Positions 1 through 8,103 of a stretch of DNA of 64,000 nt are shown piece after piece. The stretch covers positions 53,296-117,295 of the forward strand of contig JAIUPH010000020.1 of NCBI GenBank assembly GCA_020161065.1. The letters are read 5' to 3'. The position numbers were made by a program, and so were the translations under genes. Origin of the DNA: Pseudomonadota bacterium (GTDB lineage Bacteria; Pseudomonadota; Gammaproteobacteria; Burkholderiales; Burkholderiaceae_C). The notes beneath the pieces are model-generated. The model saw only the letters and a program-made list of their open reading frames with translations, ran no database searches and was not told the DNA's origin. The number at the start of each line of letters is the position of its first letter. The stretch's first letter is position 1.

Positions 1-272
1 ACGCGCGCGGCCATCTCGCGGCTGCCGATGCGCACCACGTCCACCGGCAGCTTCTTGGCGGCCAGGATGCGCAGCACGCGCGGGTCTTTGAAGAAGGGCT
101 CGACGTCGAGCGCGATCACGCCCTTCAGCGCCGTGGTGCTGGCCGCCTCGGCGGCGGCCTGGTGCTCGATGCGCGATTGCTGCTGGCCGCGCAGCGCGAA
201 GAACAGCGCCGAGCCGAAGGCCACGACCAGCAGCGCCGTGATCGCCGCCCGCTTCGCCGTGGACATCGCCAT
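1..272 (-). CDS. N-terminal part of a membrane-anchored or exported protein (runs off the window)
   Basis: Only the first 90 or so residues are visible; the rest lies before base 1. The start at 272 has a strong ribosome site (GAGGAGG) eight bases upstream; a second in-frame ATG lies at 266. Residues 5-27 form one hydrophobic segment after a short basic start, so it is a signal anchor or signal peptide. The following part (GVIALDVEPFFKDPRV, then LPVDVVRIGSREMA) resembles extracytoplasmic proteins with a periplasmic binding-protein fold that often sit beside VWA or TelA-type genes. That match is from memory and weak. The function is unknown. Confidence 0.5.
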   Translation of the reverse strand, partial: MAMSTAKRAAITALLVVAFGSALFFALRGQQQSRIEHQAAAEAASTTALKGVIALDVEPFFKDPRVLRILAAKKLPVDVVRIGSREMAAR

Positions 273-300
273 GCCCTGTGCCTCCTCGTCGTGCGCCCCC

Positions 301-1017
301 TCAGGCGCGCGGCAGTGTAGTCGGTGCCGTCAACTCGTCCAGGCTCTTGCCCTGCTGGCGCAGCAGGCCTTCGAGCAGCGGCAGCAAGGGACCCAAGCGC
401 TCGTCGAGCGCGTCGCGCACGGTGTCGACGAAGACCTGCGTCGAGCGTTCGATCTCGATGTTGAACGCGTCGCCCACGGCCTTGTCGCCGAAGGTCGTCA
501 TGCGCAGCGTCTCGGGGATCAGCCAGACCTCGAACCAGCCGCTGCCGTCGCGTTCGCGCTGCGCCTCGGCCACCGTCAGGCTGGCGCCGTTGACGGCGAC
601 GTAGCCCTTGGCGAACACGTAGCGCATCCACGGCGCCGGCAACGCCAGGCGCAGCACGTGGTTGTTCTCGGGGCGGCGCAGCTCGACCAGGCGCGCCTGG
701 CAGTCGACGTGGCCCGAGAGCGGATGGCCGCCGATCTCGGCGCCGTCCTTGGCCGCGCGTTCGGCGTTGAGGCGGCTGCCCACGCGCAGCGCGGACAGCG
801 TGGTCAGCGCCAGGCTTTGCTGCATGACGTCGAAGTCGGCGGCGTCGCTGCCGTGCAGCGCGGTGACGGTCAGACAGGTGCCGTCGCAGGCGACGCTGGC
901 GCCGATGGCCAACTCGTGCGCAAAGCCGGCCGGAAAGCGCAGGCGGAAACTTCGCAGGCCCGGGCGGTCGACGGCCTGCTCGACGGTGGCGACGCCCTGG
1001 ACGATGCCGGTGAACAT
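301..1017 (-). CDS. ribE: riboflavin synthase, alpha subunit
   Basis: Makes riboflavin by dismutation of two 6,7-dimethyl-8-ribityllumazine molecules in the cytoplasm. The protein (238 residues) begins with the family signature MFTGIVQG. It has two lumazine-binding beta-barrels: residues 1-97 with CLTVT, and about 98-200 with GGHPLSGHVD at the junction and NGASLTV in the second barrel. IPETLRMTT and NIEIERSTQ close the second barrel, as in E. coli RibE. A tail of about 30 residues extends beyond the usual 205-215 residue length. No other rib gene is adjacent and I see no FMN riboswitch upstream, so it appears to be a stand-alone gene. Confidence 0.95.
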   Translation of the reverse strand: MFTGIVQGVATVEQAVDRPGLRSFRLRFPAGFAHELAIGASVACDGTCLTVTALHGSDAADFDVMQQSLALTTLSALRVGSRLNAERAAKDGAEIGGHPLSGHVDCQARLVELRRPENNHVLRLALPAPWMRYVFAKGYVAVNGASLTVAEAQRERDGSGWFEVWLIPETLRMTTFGDKAVGDAFNIEIERSTQVFVDTVRDALDERLGPLLPLLEGLLRQQGKSLDELTAPTTLPRA

Positions 1018-1075
1018 GGTGCGGCGAGCTTATCAGCCCGCCGCGCCGGCGCCCTCAGTCCGGGCACACCCGAGC

Positions 1076-1294
1076 TCAGCCCGGCTTGTGCGCGGCGCTC
1101 TGCGGCTTGAGCTGCGCCAGCTTCACCGCCGCCTGCGTCGACTGCTTGGCCGACACCGGCGCGGGGCTTTCGCTGCGGCCATCGGCCAGCCAGGGCGAGG
1201 CGCACAGCACCATCAGCATCGACATCAGCACGGCCGCGAAGGCATGCGAGTCACGGTTGCCGTCGCGCTGCATGTTCAGATGGAAGAAGTTCAT
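1076..1294 (-). CDS. small hypothetical protein with a membrane segment
   Basis: A 72-residue protein with an AGGAG ribosome site seven bases before its ATG. Residues 19-37 (AFAAVLMSMLMVLCASPWLA) are hydrophobic and could be an uncleaved anchor or a signal peptide cut near ASPWLA. The rest is polar and alanine/lysine/glutamine rich. The 250 bases upstream (1295-1544) hold no other gene that I can see. No family is recognised. The good ribosome site and independent position support translation, but it remains a hypothetical protein. Confidence 0.5.
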   Translation of the reverse strand: MNFFHLNMQRDGNRDSHAFAAVLMSMLMVLCASPWLADGRSESPAPVSAKQSTQAAVKLAQLKPQSAAHKPG

Positions 1295-1544
1295 GTTGCT
1301 GCTCCTGAGTTCGGTCCGGTGTTGCTTGACTGGGGCGCTGCTTGGTTCAACAGCGTGAAGCCAGTGTCTGCTGCCACGCCGCGCGGCGCTGCGCCGCAGG
1401 TCACTGCGCGCATGTGACCTAATCACATCGCCGGCGCCAGGCCGCTTCGACCGCCACGGACCCCCACTGACCACCACAGACCACCAACGCACGCGCCGAG
1501 GACCGATACTGCGGCCCTGCCCGCCACCACATCCGCCACCACCG

Positions 1545-2483
1545 ATGGACATCAGCGACACCCCCCCGATCGAAGTCCAGCCCCGCGACCTGGAACCCTA
1601 CCGCCGCGGCAACGTGGGCATCGACTACGTGCACCGCTTCGAATCGGGCAAGCCCGGGCCGCACGTGTTGATCAACGCGCTGACGCATGGCAACGAGTTC
1701 TGCGGCATGGTCGCCGCCACCCATTTGCTGGACCAGGGCGTGCGCCCGGCGATCGGCACCTTGACCGTCAGCTTCGCCAACGTGGCGGCCTACCAGAGCT
1801 TCGACCCCACGAAGCCGTTCGAGAGCCGGCAGCTCGTGCACAACCTCAACCGCATCTGGTCGGCGGCGCAGCTCGACGGCGCCGAGCGCAGCCCCGAGCT
1901 GGACCGCGCGCGCGCGCTGCGCCCGGTGGTGGCCGCGGCCGACCACATCCTCGACCTGCACTCCACCAGCCAGGACGTGGAGCCGTTCTGGGTCTACCCC
2001 GAATTCGCGCGCAACGCGCAGGCGGCGCTGGCCATCGGCCGGCCGTCCACCCACCTGGTGATGCCGCAGGGCCTGGGCTCGGGCACGCCGGTCATCCAGC
2101 ACGGCCTGCACGGCACCGCCGGCCACCACGGCGTGGCGCTGGTGGCCGAATGCGGCCAGCACTTCCGGCAGGCCACGGCCGAGCGCGCCGTCGCCGTCAC
2201 GCTGGACTTCCTGGGCTTGTTCGGCCTGCTGAGCGGGCGCGAACCGGCGCCGCCGCCGCAGCGCCGCTTCAAGCTGCTGCAGACCTGGGTCATCAAGACG
2301 CCCGAGTTCCGCTTCACGCGCCCGCTGATCGGCTTCGAGCGCTTCGCCGAAGGCGAGCTGATCGCCACCGACGGCGAGCAGGAGATTCGCGCGCTGTGCG
2401 CCGACTGCACGGTGTTCATGCCGGCGCGCAAGCCCATCGTCGGCCGCGAAGGCGTGTACCTGACGCAACCGCTGGCGGCCTGA
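1545..2483 (+). CDS. succinylglutamate desuccinylase / aspartoacylase family zinc hydrolase
   Basis: A 312-residue M14-like metallohydrolase expected to cleave an N-acyl amino acid or similar amide. The zinc site is visible: His and Glu in THGNEFCG (about residue 48) and a second His in DLHSTSQ (about residue 140). NLNRIW resembles the substrate-arginine region of aspartoacylases, and GHHGVALVAECGQH carries the usual catalytic-Glu segment. The carbohydrate- or acyl-binding C-terminal domain follows. The gene is seven bases upstream of a cytochrome P450 gene in the same direction, so the two are probably co-transcribed. The true substrate cannot be told from sequence; there are no arginine-succinyltransferase genes nearby to make it AstE. 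Confidence 0.85.
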   Translation: MDISDTPPIEVQPRDLEPYRRGNVGIDYVHRFESGKPGPHVLINALTHGNEFCGMVAATHLLDQGVRPAIGTLTVSFANVAAYQSFDPTKPFESRQLVHNLNRIWSAAQLDGAERSPELDRARALRPVVAAADHILDLHSTSQDVEPFWVYPEFARNAQAALAIGRPSTHLVMPQGLGSGTPVIQHGLHGTAGHHGVALVAECGQHFRQATAERAVAVTLDFLGLFGLLSGREPAPPPQRRFKLLQTWVIKTPEFRFTRPLIGFERFAEGELIATDGEQEIRALCADCTVFMPARKPIVGREGVYLTQPLAA

Positions 2484-2490
2484 GGCGCGC

Positions 2491-3687
2491 ATGGACGCCG
2501 GCGCCTTCAGCCTGGCCGCGCCGCCCGCGGGCTTCATCGCCGACCCCTACCCCTGGTACGCCGCGCTGCGCCGGCAAAGCCCGGTGCACCCGCTGGGCGA
2601 GCACAGCGTGCTGCTGACCCGCTACGACGACGTGCTGGCCGTCTACCGCAGCGCCGACGTCAGCTCCGACAAGCAGCTCGAGTTCGGCCCCAAGCTGGGC
2701 GCCGGCAGCCCGATCTACGAGCACCACACCACCAGCCTGGTGTTCAGCGACCCGCCGCTGCACACCCGCGTGCGCCGCATCCTGATGGGCGCGCTCAACC
2801 AGCGCGCCATCACGCGCATGGAGCCGGGGCTGCTCGCCCTCGTCGACACGCTGCTCGACCGCCTGGCCGACGAGCCGGCGCCCGACCTGATCGAGCACTT
2901 CGCGGCGCAGATCCCGGTGGAAGTGATCGGCAACCTGCTCGACGTGCCGCACGCCGAGCGCGGCCCCTTGCGCGAGTGGTCGCTCGCCATCCTGTCGGCG
3001 CTGGAGCCGGTGCCCGGCCCCGAGGTGCTGACGCCGGCCAACGCCGCGGTGACCGAGTTCCTGGCCTACCTGCAGGACTTGCTGGCGCGCCGCCGCGCCC
3101 GCCCCGGCGACCCCGAGTCCGACGTGCTGACGCGGCTGCTGCAAGGCGACGCGCAAGGCAGCTTGAGCGAGCGCGAGCTGATGCACAACTGCATCTTCCT
3201 GCTCAACGCCGGCCACGAGACCACCAGCAACCTGATCGGCAACGGCCTCGACGCGCTGCTGAGCCACCGCGACCAGCTCGACCGCCTGGTGGCCGAGCCG
3301 GCGCTGATCGCCAGCGCGGTGGAAGAGCTGCTGCGCTACGAAAGCCCGCTGCAGCTGAACAACCGCCGCGCCACCGCGCCGGTGGCCATCAGCGACCGCG
3401 TGCTGCCCGCGGGCAGCTTCATCACGCTGTGCATCGGCGCCGCCAACCGCGACCCAGCGGTCTTCGACGACCCCGAGCGCCTGGACCTCGGCCGCCGGCC
3501 GAACAACCACCTTGCCTTCGGCCAGGGCGCGCACGCCTGCTCGGGCATGAACGTGGCGCGGCTGGAGGGGCGCATCGCCATCGGCCGGCTGCTGGCGCGC
3601 TACCCGCGGCTGCAGCGCCGCGGCCCACCGCAGCGCGACCTGCGCCTGCGCTTTCGTGGATTGCGCACGCTGCCGGTGGCGCTTTGA
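2491..3687 (+). CDS. cytochrome P450
   Basis: A soluble bacterial P450 of 398 residues, the usual length for the CYP class I type. The I-helix oxygen-binding motif is AGHETT at about 239, the K-helix ExxR is EELLRYESP at about 279, and the haem-binding loop is FGQGAHACSG at about 342 with the axial Cys near 349. It would hydroxylate a small hydrophobic substrate using electrons from a ferredoxin and reductase, neither of which is encoded nearby. It follows the aspartoacylase-like gene by seven bases, suggesting joint action on one compound. The substrate is unknown. Confidence 0.95.
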   Translation: MDAGAFSLAAPPAGFIADPYPWYAALRRQSPVHPLGEHSVLLTRYDDVLAVYRSADVSSDKQLEFGPKLGAGSPIYEHHTTSLVFSDPPLHTRVRRILMGALNQRAITRMEPGLLALVDTLLDRLADEPAPDLIEHFAAQIPVEVIGNLLDVPHAERGPLREWSLAILSALEPVPGPEVLTPANAAVTEFLAYLQDLLARRRARPGDPESDVLTRLLQGDAQGSLSERELMHNCIFLLNAGHETTSNLIGNGLDALLSHRDQLDRLVAEPALIASAVEELLRYESPLQLNNRRATAPVAISDRVLPAGSFITLCIGAANRDPAVFDDPERLDLGRRPNNHLAFGQGAHACSGMNVARLEGRIAIGRLLARYPRLQRRGPPQRDLRLRFRGLRTLPVAL

Positions 3688-3753
3688 CGGCCGCTTGATC
3701 GCGCGCCGGGCGGCCCTCTTGGCAAGGCTCAAGTCCCGGCGCAGACTGCCGAT

Positions 3754-5214
3754 ATGACCCGGATGAACCGCAAACCGTCGCTGCTCTCGGGGCTGCTGGG
3801 CGCCACCGGGACCGCGCTGGAGGGCGTTCGGCGCTGGCTGCCGGGGCGTCGCAGCGGCGGCCCCGCGCTGCCCACCGACCCGCTGACCGGGTTGCTGACG
3901 CGCGAAGCCTTCGAATCGGTGCTGGACGACGCCACCCATCGCTGCGACCAGGCGGGCAGCGCGCTGGCGGTGCTGTACCTCGACCTCGACAACCTGCGGC
4001 TGCTGAACGATGCCTACGGTCACGCCACCGGCGACCGCGTGCTGGCTTCGATGACGGCGCGGCTGCAGGCCGCGCTGCCCGAGCTGATCGCCGCCAGCCG
4101 CGTGGCCGGCGACGAGTTCGTGATGGCGCTGGCCGGCGGCAGCGCCGAGGCGCAGGCCGCCGCGCTGCGGCTGCGCGACGAGTTGCGCCGCCCGCGCCGC
4201 GTGGACGGCCACGAGCTGAGCCTGAGCGCGTCGATCGGCATCGCGCTGTACCCGCAGCACGGCGCGCGCACGCGGCTGATGCTGCAGGCGGTGACGGCGA
4301 TGCGCAGCGTCAAGCAGGTGGGCGGCGGCGCGCACGCCGAGTTCGAGCCGGCGATGGGCGTCGACATGCGCCAGCAGGCCGAACTGTTGCGCGACCTGCG
4401 CCAGGTCGTCGCCGAAGGCCGGCTGCAGCTGGCCTACCAGCCCAAGATCGACGCCCGCAGCCTGCAGGTGACGGCGGCCGAGGCGCTGCTGCGCTGGCAC
4501 CACCCGCAGCGCGGCGTGATCAGCCCGGCCGTGTTCGTGCCGCTGGCCGAACGCCACGGCCTGATGCCCGAGATCGGCCGCTGGGTGATCGAGGAAGCCT
4601 GCCGCCAGGCCGGCGCCTGGCGCGAGCAGGGGCTTCGCATGCGCGTGGCGGTCAACGTCTCGGGCCACCAGCTGCGCCAGGACGGCAGCATCACCCATCT
4701 GTGCGAATGCCTGCAGCGCAACGGCGTGCAGCCGGCGCGCTTCACCGTCGAGATCACCGAATCGGTGGCGATGGAGGACACGCAGGTCACGCGCGCCGCC
4801 TTCGAGCGCCTGCGCGAGGCCGGCATCCACGTCTCGATCGACGACTTCGGCACCGGCCACTCCAGCCTGGGCCTGCTGCGCAAGCTGCCGGCCGCCGAGC
4901 TGAAGATCGACCGCACCTTCGTCACCGACCTCGACAGCAACGCCGATGCGCGCTCGATCGCCGAGACCATCGTGCGCATGGCGCACCAGCTGGAGCTGCG
5001 CGTCGTCGCCGAAGGCGTGGAGACCGAGGCCCAGCGCGACTGGCTGCTGCAGATGGGCTGCGACGAACTGCAGGGCTTTTTGTTCGCCAAGCCGATGTCG
5101 CCCACCGCGCTGGCCATCTGGGCCAGCGGCGAGCACGGGCCTTCGGCGCTGAAGTTCCGCGACTCGTTGTTCAACGACACCGCCAACGGCGCCACGTCGC
5201 AGCACGGCGGCTGA
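3754..5214 (+). CDS. GGDEF-EAL protein, probable cyclic-di-GMP phosphodiesterase
   Basis: A cytoplasmic signalling protein of 486 residues with no membrane segment and no recognised sensor domain. The GGDEF domain (about 45-205) has DPLTGLLTR, DLDNLRLLNDAYGHATGD and a degenerate active site AGDEF at about 118. No RxxD inhibitory site is found five residues before it. The EAL domain (about 210-470) is complete: EALLRW at 242, NVSGHQLR, EITES, IDDFGTGHSSL, LKIDRTFV, VVAEGVET and GFLFAKPM. All metal and catalytic residues appear intact. It therefore most likely degrades c-di-GMP; whether the AGDEF site still makes it or only binds GTP cannot be told. A second ATG lies three codons in. Confidence 0.93.
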   Translation: MTRMNRKPSLLSGLLGATGTALEGVRRWLPGRRSGGPALPTDPLTGLLTREAFESVLDDATHRCDQAGSALAVLYLDLDNLRLLNDAYGHATGDRVLASMTARLQAALPELIAASRVAGDEFVMALAGGSAEAQAAALRLRDELRRPRRVDGHELSLSASIGIALYPQHGARTRLMLQAVTAMRSVKQVGGGAHAEFEPAMGVDMRQQAELLRDLRQVVAEGRLQLAYQPKIDARSLQVTAAEALLRWHHPQRGVISPAVFVPLAERHGLMPEIGRWVIEEACRQAGAWREQGLRMRVAVNVSGHQLRQDGSITHLCECLQRNGVQPARFTVEITESVAMEDTQVTRAAFERLREAGIHVSIDDFGTGHSSLGLLRKLPAAELKIDRTFVTDLDSNADARSIAETIVRMAHQLELRVVAEGVETEAQRDWLLQMGCDELQGFLFAKPMSPTALAIWASGEHGPSALKFRDSLFNDTANGATSQHGG

Positions 5215-5246
5215 GGGCACCCGCCCGGCGCCCCGAGCGTCCCCGG

Positions 5247-5591
5247 CTAGCGCGGCGGCCAGCCCGCCGGCTCGAAGCCCACCGTGATGCGCCCGCCGTC
5301 CCAGGCGATCACCGGGCGCTTGATGGTGCTGGGGTGCTGCAGCATCACGGCACGCGCGCTGGCAGCGTCGCTAACACCGTTCTTCAACGCATCGGGCAGC
5401 GCGCGCCAGGCCGTGCCCTTGCGGTTGAGCAGCCGCTCCCAGCCGGCGCTGGCCAGCCAGGCGTCGAGCGCGGCTTGCGGCACGCCGGCCTTCTTGAAAT
5501 CGTGGAAGTGATGGTCCACGCCGTGCTCGGCCAGCCAGGCGCGGGCCTTCTTCACCGTGTCGCAGTTGGGGATGCCGTAGAGCACCGTCAT
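5247..5591 (-). CDS. ArsC/Spx-family protein (YffB-like)
   Basis: A small thioredoxin-fold protein of 114 residues. It begins MTVLYGIPNCDTVKKA, with the single Cys of the CxxxxK/R signature at residue 10. LLNRKGTAWR and MLQHPSTIKRPVI match the arsenate-reductase-like family. Only one Cys is present, as in YffB-type members, so it is unlikely to be a classical arsenate reductase with a Cys relay; a glutathione-linked reductase role is the usual guess. It is followed at once by a lipoprotein gene in the same direction. No ars genes are nearby. Confidence 0.85.
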   Translation of the reverse strand: MTVLYGIPNCDTVKKARAWLAEHGVDHHFHDFKKAGVPQAALDAWLASAGWERLLNRKGTAWRALPDALKNGVSDAASARAVMLQHPSTIKRPVIAWDGGRITVGFEPAGWPPR

Positions 5592-5604
5592 CGCCGGCCC
5601 CGGT

Positions 5605-6117
5605 TCAATCGCGCGCGCGGTCGTTGACGTCGCACATCGGGTCGATGCCGTCGCCGGCGCCGATCACCTTGCCATCGGCGCCGATGCTGACCTGGAACCA
5701 CAGGCAGTTGTTGGTGGGGTAGCGGTACGACCAGGTCTCGCCGCCGCGCAGGCCGCCGTGGGCGCGGTCGCCGGGGCGGCCCAGCTCGCGCAGCAACTCG
5801 TCCACGCTCATGCCGGCGGCGCGCTGCTGGAACGCCGCCAGGTTGCGCCAGTCCAGCACCTGCTGCACGCGGCGGCTGCGGCCGTCGGGGCCGATGTCGA
5901 TCATCCAGGTGTGGCGGCCGAAGGGGCCGGTGGCGTATTCCAGCCGCGTCACGCCCTCGGGCATCGAGTAGCGGCCGGTGGGCACGCCCATCACGGCGCG
6001 CACCTCGGCCTCGGTCTGGCCGACGGAAAGCGGCGGCGGGCCGAAGCTGATGCAGCCGGCCAGCAGCAGCGGCAGCAGCAATGCCGAGCACCGCGCCAAC
6101 GACGGCGCCCGCTTCAT
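5605..6117 (-). CDS. outer-membrane-type lipoprotein with SmpA/OmlA-like fold
   Basis: A 170-residue lipoprotein. The signal peptide ends in the lipobox LLAGC at about 17-21, so the mature protein is lipidated at Cys21. VGQTEAEVRAVMGVPTGRY is typical of the BamE/SmpA/OmlA fold, and a second similar stretch (MSVDELLRELGRPGDR) suggests two such units. The ATG overlaps the nadC stop (ATGA), so the two are translationally coupled, although no shared function is apparent. It lacks the full BamE signature, so I do not call it BamE. Confidence 0.75.
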   Translation of the reverse strand: MKRAPSLARCSALLLPLLLAGCISFGPPPLSVGQTEAEVRAVMGVPTGRYSMPEGVTRLEYATGPFGRHTWMIDIGPDGRSRRVQQVLDWRNLAAFQQRAAGMSVDELLRELGRPGDRAHGGLRGGETWSYRYPTNNCLWFQVSIGADGKVIGAGDGIDPMCDVNDRARD

Positions 6118-7004
6118 GCCGGCGTCTCCACGCGCAGCGAGAGGTCGATGGCCGCCACGTCCTTGGTCAGCTTGCCGCTGCTGATGCGGTCGACGCCGGT
6201 GCGGGCGATGGCGCGGATGCTGTCGAGGTCGACGCCGCCGGACACCTCCAGCAACGCGCGGCCGGCGTTCAGCGCGCAGGCCGCGCGCATGTCGTCGAGC
6301 GAGAAGTCGTCCAGCAGCACGCTGGTGGCGCCGGCGTCCAGCGCCTGCTGCAGCTCGGCCAGCGTCTCCACCTCGATCTGGATGCCCACGCCGGCCTCCA
6401 GCGCCTGCGCCGCGCGCAGCGCCGCCGTCACGCCGCCGGCGGCGGCGATGTGGTTTTCCTTGATCAGGATGCCGTCCCACAGCGCCATGCGCTGGTTGGC
6501 GCCGCCGCCCACGCGCACCGCGTACTTCTGCGCCTGGCGCAGCCCGGGCAGCGTCTTGCGGGTGTCCAGCACCAGGCAGCCGCGCGGGTTGGGCGAGAGC
6601 CCGGCAATCGCGTCGACGTAGGCGCGCGTGGTGGTGGCCACGGCCGAGAGCATCTGCAGGAAGTTGAGCGCCGGGCGCTCGGCCGACAGCAGCGCGCGCG
6701 CATCGGCCTCGATGCGCACCACCTCGGCGCCGCGCGCCACCGCCTGGCCTTCGGCCACCGCCCATTGCAGGCCGGCCTGGCCGTCGAGCGACAGCACGCA
6801 GGCATCGAACCAGGGGCGGCCGCAGATCAGCGCGTCCTGCTTGGCCACCACGCGGCCGACCACGCGGCGGCCGGCGGGCACCAGCTGCGCCGTCCAGTCG
6901 CCGCGGCCGATGTCTTCCATCAGCGCGTCACGCACGTTGCGCTGCAGCGCTTCGCGCAGGGATTCGTTGCGATCGAACATGGCGTGGGATTGTGCGTCAG
7001 GCAT
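6114..7004 (-). CDS. nadC: nicotinate-nucleotide pyrophosphorylase (quinolinate phosphoribosyltransferase)
   Basis: Converts quinolinate and PRPP to nicotinate mononucleotide, CO2 and pyrophosphate in NAD synthesis. The family landmarks are all present: ALICGRPWFD, ERPALNFLQMLSAVAT, LDTRKTLPGLR, KYAVRVGGGANQR, LIKENHI, VEVETL, LLDDFSLDDM, LEVSGGV and GVDRISSGKLTK. The start is uncertain. ATG 7004 (296 residues) overlaps the WYL gene stop by eight bases with a weak GTGGA ribosome site; ATG 6980 would give 288 residues. No nadA or nadB is nearby. It is in a run of minus-strand genes with the WYL regulator upstream and the lipoprotein downstream. Confidence 0.95.
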   Translation of the reverse strand: MPDAQSHAMFDRNESLREALQRNVRDALMEDIGRGDWTAQLVPAGRRVVGRVVAKQDALICGRPWFDACVLSLDGQAGLQWAVAEGQAVARGAEVVRIEADARALLSAERPALNFLQMLSAVATTTRAYVDAIAGLSPNPRGCLVLDTRKTLPGLRQAQKYAVRVGGGANQRMALWDGILIKENHIAAAGGVTAALRAAQALEAGVGIQIEVETLAELQQALDAGATSVLLDDFSLDDMRAACALNAGRALLEVSGGVDLDSIRAIARTGVDRISSGKLTKDVAAIDLSLRVETPA

Positions 7005-7998
7005 CGGTATCCACGTAGCGCGCCGCCGCCTCGGCATGCCGCCGGCGCACGCGCTCGCGCAGCGCCGGCGGCTCGATGACTTCCACCTCGGGCCCCTGGC
7101 GCAGGATGTCCATCACCAGCTCGGTGTCGTCGACGTAGGGCACGCGCAGCTCGTAGGCGCTGTCGCCGGGCGCGCCCAGCCAGCGGCCCTGCTGCTCGGC
7201 GTGCCACTGCTCGCGGCTGGCCCACAGCGCGGCCTGTGGGTCGAAGCGCAGCAACGCCCAGTGCCGCGCGTCGCGGCTGCCGCCGGCGTAGATGCCGTAG
7301 CCGGCGTCCATCTGCGCCTGCACCTCGGCCGGCGCCAGCTCCAGCGCCGGCTGCTCCAGCAGTTCGGCGGCCTCCACCGCGTCGAGCGCGAAGCGCAGCA
7401 GCCGCTCGCGGCGGTGGCACCAGGCGTCCAGGTACCAGGTGTTGCGGTAGTGCACCAGGCGCTGCGGCGAAACCTCGCGCTCGCTGCGCTCGCGGCGGCC
7501 ACGGGTCAGGTAGCGCATGCGCAGCCGGCGGCGCTTGAGCAGGCTCTCGGCCACGCGCTCGAAGAACGGCGCGGCCACCGGGCGCTTGGCCGGGCTAACG
7601 ATGCGGATGCGGTGCAACAGCCGCGCGCCATCGGCCTCGCTGCTGCCCAGCATCTGGTGGATGCGCGCCAACAGCGGCTGCAGGTGGCGGCTGATGACGC
7701 CGCCGCCGTCGAGCTCGGACAGCAGCTCGTGCGCCGTCAGCAGGCTGAGCAGCTCGCGCTCGTCGAACCACAGCCCGGGCAGCTCGTGCTTGTGGCCGCG
7801 GTAGGCGGCGCCGAAGCGGTAGGCGTTCAAGTCGCGGTCGTACTCGATCGGCGCGCCCAGGCGGTCGCGCAGGTATTCGAGGTCGCGCTTGAGCGTGGCG
7901 GGCGACACCTCCAGCTCGTCCAGCAGGGCCTGGAAGCTGAGGTGCCCGCGGCTGCGGATCAGGCGCTCGATCTTGTAGACGCGGTCGGTCTTGGCCAT
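6997..7998 (-). CDS. WYL-domain transcriptional regulator (YafY-type)
   Basis: A 333-residue DNA-binding protein. Residues 1-60 hold a DeoR-like winged helix (RVYKIERLIRSRGHLSFQAL, then SPATLKRDLEYLRDRLG). The central to C-terminal part is a WYL domain (RLRMRYLTRGR, then the YRNTWYLDAWC signature) followed by a WCX extension with PEVEVIEPPALRERVR. WYL proteins sense small ligands or nucleic acids; here no partner gene suggests which. I chose ATG 7998 because conserved sequence begins directly after it (MAKTDRVYKI). It is divergent from the chemoreceptor gene, with 105 bases between them. Confidence 0.88.
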   Translation of the reverse strand: MAKTDRVYKIERLIRSRGHLSFQALLDELEVSPATLKRDLEYLRDRLGAPIEYDRDLNAYRFGAAYRGHKHELPGLWFDERELLSLLTAHELLSELDGGGVISRHLQPLLARIHQMLGSSEADGARLLHRIRIVSPAKRPVAAPFFERVAESLLKRRRLRMRYLTRGRRERSEREVSPQRLVHYRNTWYLDAWCHRRERLLRFALDAVEAAELLEQPALELAPAEVQAQMDAGYGIYAGGSRDARHWALLRFDPQAALWASREQWHAEQQGRWLGAPGDSAYELRVPYVDDTELVMDILRQGPEVEVIEPPALRERVRRRHAEAAARYVDTDA

Positions 7999-8103
7999 GC
8001 GTGCCGGGGGGCTGGGGCGTGCGGAAGTCGCGCATTCTGACCGGCGCCAGATCAAGAAGTCCTCACAAGACGCTCAAGCCAGGCGCGGTGCCGGCCGATA
8101 GCG

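Noticed and set aside
301-1294. FMN riboswitch before the riboflavin synthase gene
   Set aside because: The bases upstream of the start hold a small reading frame and no RFN-type conserved loops.
2416-5220. A 934-residue frame on the minus strand
   Set aside because: It runs opposite the P450 and GGDEF-EAL genes, has no recognisable domain, and is rich in Ala/Arg/Gln/His as expected for a shadow frame in GC-rich DNA.
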